Shown here: positions 59,733 through 64,000 of the stretch, piece by piece
Layout: every line of letters begins with the position of its first letter
Position numbering within the stretch: position 1 is the first letter of the stretch
Assembly (NCBI GenBank): GCA_037389465.1
Contig: JAZARR010000146.1
Coordinates: 3,814,001 to 3,878,000, forward strand
Length of the DNA stretch: 64,000 nucleotides
Reading direction: 5' to 3'
Source of the DNA: Baylisascaris procyonis
Lineage: Eukaryota; Nematoda; Chromadorea; Rhabditida; Ascarididae
Translations under genes and position numbers: made by a program
The notes under the pieces: model-generated
The model's database searches: none
Told to the model about the DNA's origin: nothing
What the model saw: only the letters and a program-made list of their open reading frames with translations

Positions 59733-62700
59733 CTTGCAGAAAAACTCATCGAAAGGATACGTTCAGTAGAAAGTCATGTAAAAATTCACGAAGTAAGCAA
59801 AAACCTCGCTCCGAGAACTGTCTCATACATATAAGAGTTGTCGAACGGTGATCTTAACGGGCTGAACATGCATTCCCACATAAATAGAAACCTTAGGAAG
59901 AGGTCCAGCATTTCATGAATAGAACAAACCACAAAACGGCTGAATAAAACAAAGTAATATGACCAACCTGTGACTGGTCCCAAAGATCTTCAAGATTCCA
60001 CTTTTCCGTTGAATCTACGTTCGAGAGCACATGCTCGGAGCGACTTCTTTTTGAAAGTTTTTGGTGGGTGGGCGCGAGATGATTTGTTGTTGTAGTGCTT
60101 CCACCTTCTAGAGCGAACAGTTCGACTAGCTGCTCAGTGGCCATTGTTTGTAGAGATCGATTATCTGCGCCCACCAACGCCTCAAAATTTTGTTCGCTAC
60201 AAAACAGTCGACGAGAAATCTAAAGCCAATAAAAGATCGTTGCTGAATTTAGTTTCATCAGCAACATTAACTAAAGAACTGGATGGATCAGTAGATAGCA
60301 ATACAAACATTACTCATAAACAGTAAATCTGCTTATCAACTTTTTTATTAGTGCCGCCACAGAAAAATTAATGTTATTGAGAACGACAAACATTTTAAGC
60401 ATCGATTCGTCTAGAATAAAAAACTGGCCAACTGTGAATTCCATCATTTTCTGAGGAAAAAAAAAGAGGAGTAGAGGAGAGACGACAGAGGAAAAATGGC
60501 GCTCATGTTTGCTCGAAGTTGCCACTTTTCATTAAGTATCTCGTTATCTCATTATCCTTTTAGCCACGGGTATGGATCTAGCGTTGGTTTTTTGCGAAAT
60601 CAAAAGTGAATCCGAAACGTTCCAAGACCACTCAGCACCGCAATGCTAGGTGTTTTTTTTTCATCGCTTAAAAGAATACCCAAGATGAAAAGAAAATACA
60701 CAAAACCATCTATATTATACTTCATGTGCTCATTCAAACATAAATTCGAACCAAAATCCTACATATGGAACTACATTAATTTAACTAACAGATTGAGGTT
60801 TTCTTCCACAAATTCTATGCATAACAAGATTATAAACGCTATTGCAAGACTACCTGTTCAAAAAGATAAAAGTCCACAAGCGAAATGAAGACAGCTCACA
60901 TTTGCAGTATCCGTTTTGAATTTCTGATACCTCATAATCTTCTGCTCAATCGATGCCTCAGTGATAAGGCGATATACGTTCACCGTACGCTTCTGACCAA
61001 TACGATGCGCACGATCCATTGCTTGCAAATCCTTCACCGGATTCCAATCATGCTCGACAAATATCACCACATCGGCGCCTGTCAAATTGAGGCCTTCACC
61101 TCCTACCTGCAATGAAACCATATTGCGATTAAGTGAAATGCTTTATGCAAAGGAAGCAAAAAAAAAAAGAGAAACTAAAAGAAAATAAGAAATGAGAGAA
61201 GGAAGACTCACACTAGTAGTGAGCAAAAGAACGTCGATTCCTGGATCGTTATTGAAGTTTTCAGCAATTGTATGACGTTCACTAACCGGCACCGTACCAT
61301 CAAGAACTGAATATCTGCAATACTTAACACATCAAAAATCGAAACGACTAAGCACTCAACGTGGGAAGTCTCTAATCTGAGGAAGGCAGATCGGCGCATC
61401 ATTTCACAGAAAGCATAAAAACGCCATGAAATAATGCGACACTCCTCAGATCCAGTAGTGTCATTATCACGATTTGACGGGGTGCTGTCTCTATGTTGGT
61501 CATCCTCTGTTAGCAAAGCCAAATAACCAAAGCTGCTAGCAATTACCGCCACCAATTATAGATCCAATGCTGCTAGACAAACCTGATGTCAAGACCCAGT
61601 TGGCCCGAGTTGAAAAATTCGGCGATAACTTGAACCGTTGAGATTCGCTGGCAAAAGATGAGGGCTCGATGAGCATTCAGCGTAGAAACCTCATTACCTA
61701 TAATATAAAATACGTCACGAAATTTCGATACTACTGTCACATATATACACTCACAAAGAGTTCGACGTAGGGACAGTAACTTCCTAAAAAGAAGACAACC
61801 CTCTGGCCTCTGTCTCGTCAACGGACCAGTTTTTACAAAGAATGTTACCCTGACCTTGCACAGAGTATTCGCTTGTCGTATAGTCTTCGAGCGAGCCGAT
61901 GCCACATTCGCGAAGTAGTTGGCCCAACGCTTTCATCTTACCCGACTCACTGGCCGCACCGAGCAGCTCACCAAATTTAAAACTGAAACATAAACCATTA
62001 GTGCACCAATGAACACAGAGCCATTCATAACTTCCCAATAACTGACAATTATTAAAAACGAATAGGTGAAGCGAGATGGTAAGGCAATCTTCATAAAGAC
62101 CCAAAATAGATGTCAAAGACGACTCAACGAAGCTCAGAAGAACGTCGAAATATAGAACCTCTGCCACCCTATTAATACTAATCGAATGCATATACGCCTT
62201 GTTTCCTCACTAAAAAGGCACTTCTCTGAAATCACGAAGGTAATTCAAATGTACCTGTTTTTGGCCTTCGGACTGACCAACGATGGGTGTACGATACATT
62301 TGCGTAACTCAGTGATCGTCTCCAGAGCACTCAAACACTGCGAATTTTGGTGTGTATTTTGACCAGATTTGCACAGCTCTATGATATGCTCATAGAGGGC
62401 ACGCTGCACGTCAGTCATTGTGCACATATAATCCTGAACAATTTTCTCTGGAAGATCTTCGAGTACGTCACCCTTGAGGCGACGCAGTACAAACGGTAAT
62501 ACTGCCTTATGCAAACGATCCAACGCGTTTTGACCATCCTGAAAGTGCATTTTACAACGTCAAGCAGAGCTGAAATATATCTACAGTAGAATAGCACGAG
62601 TTGCCCTAGAACTGAAGATCATTACATGAAAGCCATTCGAAAAAAAAAATGATACAAACGAACGCCAGTCTTCATGAGCAACCTTTCAATAGATCGTAAG

Positions 62701-63797
62701 CGGAGATAAGAGGGAAGGGAGGGAGTGAAGGGTGAGGACATGGTCATTCCTCTATGTCGTGAACTGCGAGTTATCCTTCTGCATTCTAGTTTACAAATCA
62801 TGAGCAGAAATTCCAATCAGACTTTTTTCGTTTTTTTTTTGCCTCAGCTTCATTTATACTTCTTCGCTGTGACGCGCAATGCTCGTTTTTCCCTTGTTTT
62901 ATTAAGTAATGAAGTTCCACTCCCTCGGAACAAGGCAATTATCAAACATTTAGTAAATATGCAAGGAACCTTCCGCTTCGGACAACGGATTCAGAATAAC
63001 CTAAGTGGAAATGAAATAATATAGAAATTGAAAAAAAAAAGTCAACAGAACCTGAATTTCTTTCGCAGACGCATTGACACTCCGGCACGCATTTATTGCT
63101 TTTAGAAATGTTACTTTAAATTGCTTCATTGATCCAAGATAGCCGGGCATGAGGAACTGAAAAAGAACGTTTTGGAAAGCACAGGTCTCAGGTAACCACA
63201 AGAATTTCAGGGAACTTTAATTTTACGAAAAACATATGCAACGATGTGAATACCGCCCATAACAGAACGACAATACGCTGCTGACGCATATGCATCATAA
63301 AGAACGACTAGAATAAACGAAGCAGTCATATGACAGCACTGAAAACAAGCAACTAAATTAATTCTAAAAGCTAAAATGCCCTTCACGAGGAAATCTAATC
63401 GACAGTCCGACTAGCAATGCTAAAACATTCAATACAATTCCGTCGGAACGTAAAGTATAACATCGCCCAAGAACGTATTGCGCACTACTCAACGATGCAG
63501 CCTCCTTGCCACCATTTAGGAAAGAATGTTAGAGTACAATTACACCGACTGAGAAATAACCATAAAAACAAGCAGCATTTATTTCCATTGCATATATTAA
63601 ACGAATGCTTAAGAAACAAATTCACTAAATGAACCTGAAAAAGAGCCCAAAGATCGGCGGGAGTATTCTGTACAGGTGTACCAGAGAGAACGAGACGATT
63701 CTGGGCTCGAAGAGAAGTGACAGATTTGAATATCTGTGTCATGGGGTTGCGTATTGCATGACCCTCGTCCAAAATCACGTAATACCAATCAATCTCT
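59658..63797 (-). CDS. btf-1: BTAF1/Mot1 SNF2-family ATPase, C-terminal part (N-terminus beyond the window)
   Basis: Nine exons join in phase to about 480 residues of the ATPase and tail. Motif II is DEGH (ILDEGHAIRN), motif III is LVLSGTPVQN, then FLMPGYLGS, VLPFVLRRLKGDVLEDLP, FNNDPGIDVLLLTTS, motif V GGEGLNLTGADVVIFVEHDW, motif VI QAMDRAHRIGQKR, and YRLI...IEQKIMRYQKFK. These match BTAF1/Mot1 more closely than other SNF2 proteins. BTAF1 uses ATP to strip TATA-binding protein from DNA and redistribute it. Walker A and the HEAT repeats are outside the window. Exon layout: 63635-63797, 63052-63156, 62255-62538, 61849-61982, 61583-61697, 61212-61314, 60900-61106, 59968-60180, 59658-59732. Confidence 0.95.
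59968..60180 (-). CDS. btf-1: BTAF1 exon: C-terminal tail
   Basis: NRSLQTMATEQLVELFALEG and WNLEDLWDQSQ correspond to human SLQSMGTDQLLDLFTLD and LSDLWDQEQ. 71 codons, phase 0. Acceptor AATTTTGAG is unusual (GAG rather than CAG). Confidence 0.93.
60900..61106 (-). CDS. btf-1: BTAF1 exon: motifs V and VI
   Basis: GGEGLNLTGADVVIFVEHDW, DLQAMDRAHRIGQKRTVNVY and RLITEASIEQKIMRYQKFK. The arginine finger motif is intact. Acceptor ATTGCAG, donor AAT|GTGAGCT. Confidence 0.98.
61212..61314 (-). CDS. btf-1: BTAF1 exon: lobe 2
   Basis: YSVLDGTVPVSERHTIAENF then NNDPGIDVLLLTTS, matching YLRLDGSIPPGQRHSIVSRFNNDPSIDVLLLTTH. Acceptor ATTGCAG, donor AGT|GTGAGTC. Confidence 0.96.
61583..61697 (-). CDS. btf-1: BTAF1 exon: motif IV region
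   Basis: HRALIFCQRISTVQVIAEFF (human HRILIFCQLKSMLDIVE), helicase motif IV. Acceptor ATTATAG, donor TCAG|GTTTGTC. Confidence 0.95.
61849..61982 (-). CDS. btf-1: BTAF1 exon: lobe 2 start
   Basis: GKMKALGQLLRECGIGSLED aligns with SALKQLLLDCGLG of human BTAF1. Acceptor ATGTTTCAG. Two donors six bases apart (G|GTAACA at 61848 and G|GTCAGG at 61854) both keep phase, so two residues are uncertain and may be alternatively spliced. Confidence 0.9.
62255..62538 (-). CDS. btf-1: BTAF1 exon: link between ATPase lobes
   Basis: 94 codons: LHKAVLPFVLRRLKGDVLED and LPEKIVQDYMCTMTDVQRAL, then ITELRKCIVHPSLV. Conserved SNF2 LPFxLRRxKxDVLxDLPxK block. Acceptor ACTTTCAG, donor ACAG|GTACATT. Confidence 0.96.
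63052..63156 (-). CDS. btf-1: BTAF1 exon after motif III
   Basis: 35 codons beginning FLMPGYLGSMKQFKVTFLKA, the Mot1-type FLMPGFLG block. Acceptor TTTTTCAG, donor CAG|GTTCTGT, phase 0. Confidence 0.94.
63635..63797 (-). CDS. btf-1: BTAF1 exon: helicase motifs II and III
   Basis: EIDWYYVILDEGHAIRNPMT and QNRLVLSGTPVQNTPADLWA: the DEGH box replaces DEAH as in BTAF1. Acceptor GTTGCAG, donor CAG|GTTCATT. First exon of this gene inside the window; it starts in the middle of a codon, so upstream exons exist. Confidence 0.97.
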
Positions 63798-64000
63798 CTG
63801 CAACAAACAACGCTACACTAAAGAGTTTCGGACAAACTTCCTCTCCTATAGGCGCCAAAAATCATTACAACATTTGAAAGCGGTTGGTTGTCCTCTTCTT
63901 TTAAATGTATTACATAACAAAAACACTCACGAGCAAAACGTTAAAAAATGTTTATCACCAAAGTGCATGTAACAAAATGATACTATAGTAGGGTCAGAGT

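Overview
The window looks like AT-rich nematode nuclear DNA. Genes are split into many short exons (75-284 nt) separated by introns of roughly 0.1 to 5 kb. Most acceptors read TTTCAG on the coding strand. All three recognisable genes lie on the minus strand, and their proteins match metazoan families known in worms. Intron size and base composition would suit a parasitic nematode with an expanded genome (an ascarid-like worm is my guess), but the species is inference. Exon boundaries were called by eye from splice sites, reading phase and homology. In the stated models every junction keeps phase.

Gene 1 (about 470 to 32847, minus, 3' end unresolved or beyond position 1) is a PDZ/RGS-like RhoGEF orthologous to C. 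elegans RHGF-1 and vertebrate ARHGEF11/12. I place 26 exons encoding about 1285 residues, in the order: N-terminus, PDZ, coiled coil, RGS-like domain, C1 zinc finger, acidic/Ser-rich linker, DH, PH, conserved C-terminal helix region. The predicted role is linking G-alpha-12 signalling to Rho activation.

Gene 2 (48806 to 53476, minus) is a six-exon multi-pass membrane protein of about 325 residues, similar to SLC35D nucleotide-sugar transporters. Gene 3 (59658 to beyond 63797, minus) is the C-terminal end of the SNF2-family ATPase BTAF1/Mot1, with helicase motifs II, III, V and VI and the C-terminal tail visible. Its N-terminal part lies outside the window. The three genes are unrelated in function and show no sign of an operon.

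Between and within genes lie: two 469-bp direct copies of a probable solo LTR (16670-17138 and 56860-57328), a perfect 25-bp-arm hairpin (56642-56695), a hammerhead-like/Penelope-like terminus (about 43125-43230), a tRNA-like segment (about 11585-11665), two long (AT)n tracts, an (AC)n tract, scattered G/C homopolymer runs, a 150-bp purine tract, and several locally GC-rich islands, one of which carries the probable first exon of gene 1. The 16-kb interval 32848-48805 and the 6-kb interval 53477-59657 hold no gene I can recognise. I found no clearly new biological system. The LTR pair, the perfect hairpin and the ribozyme-like core are the best leads.
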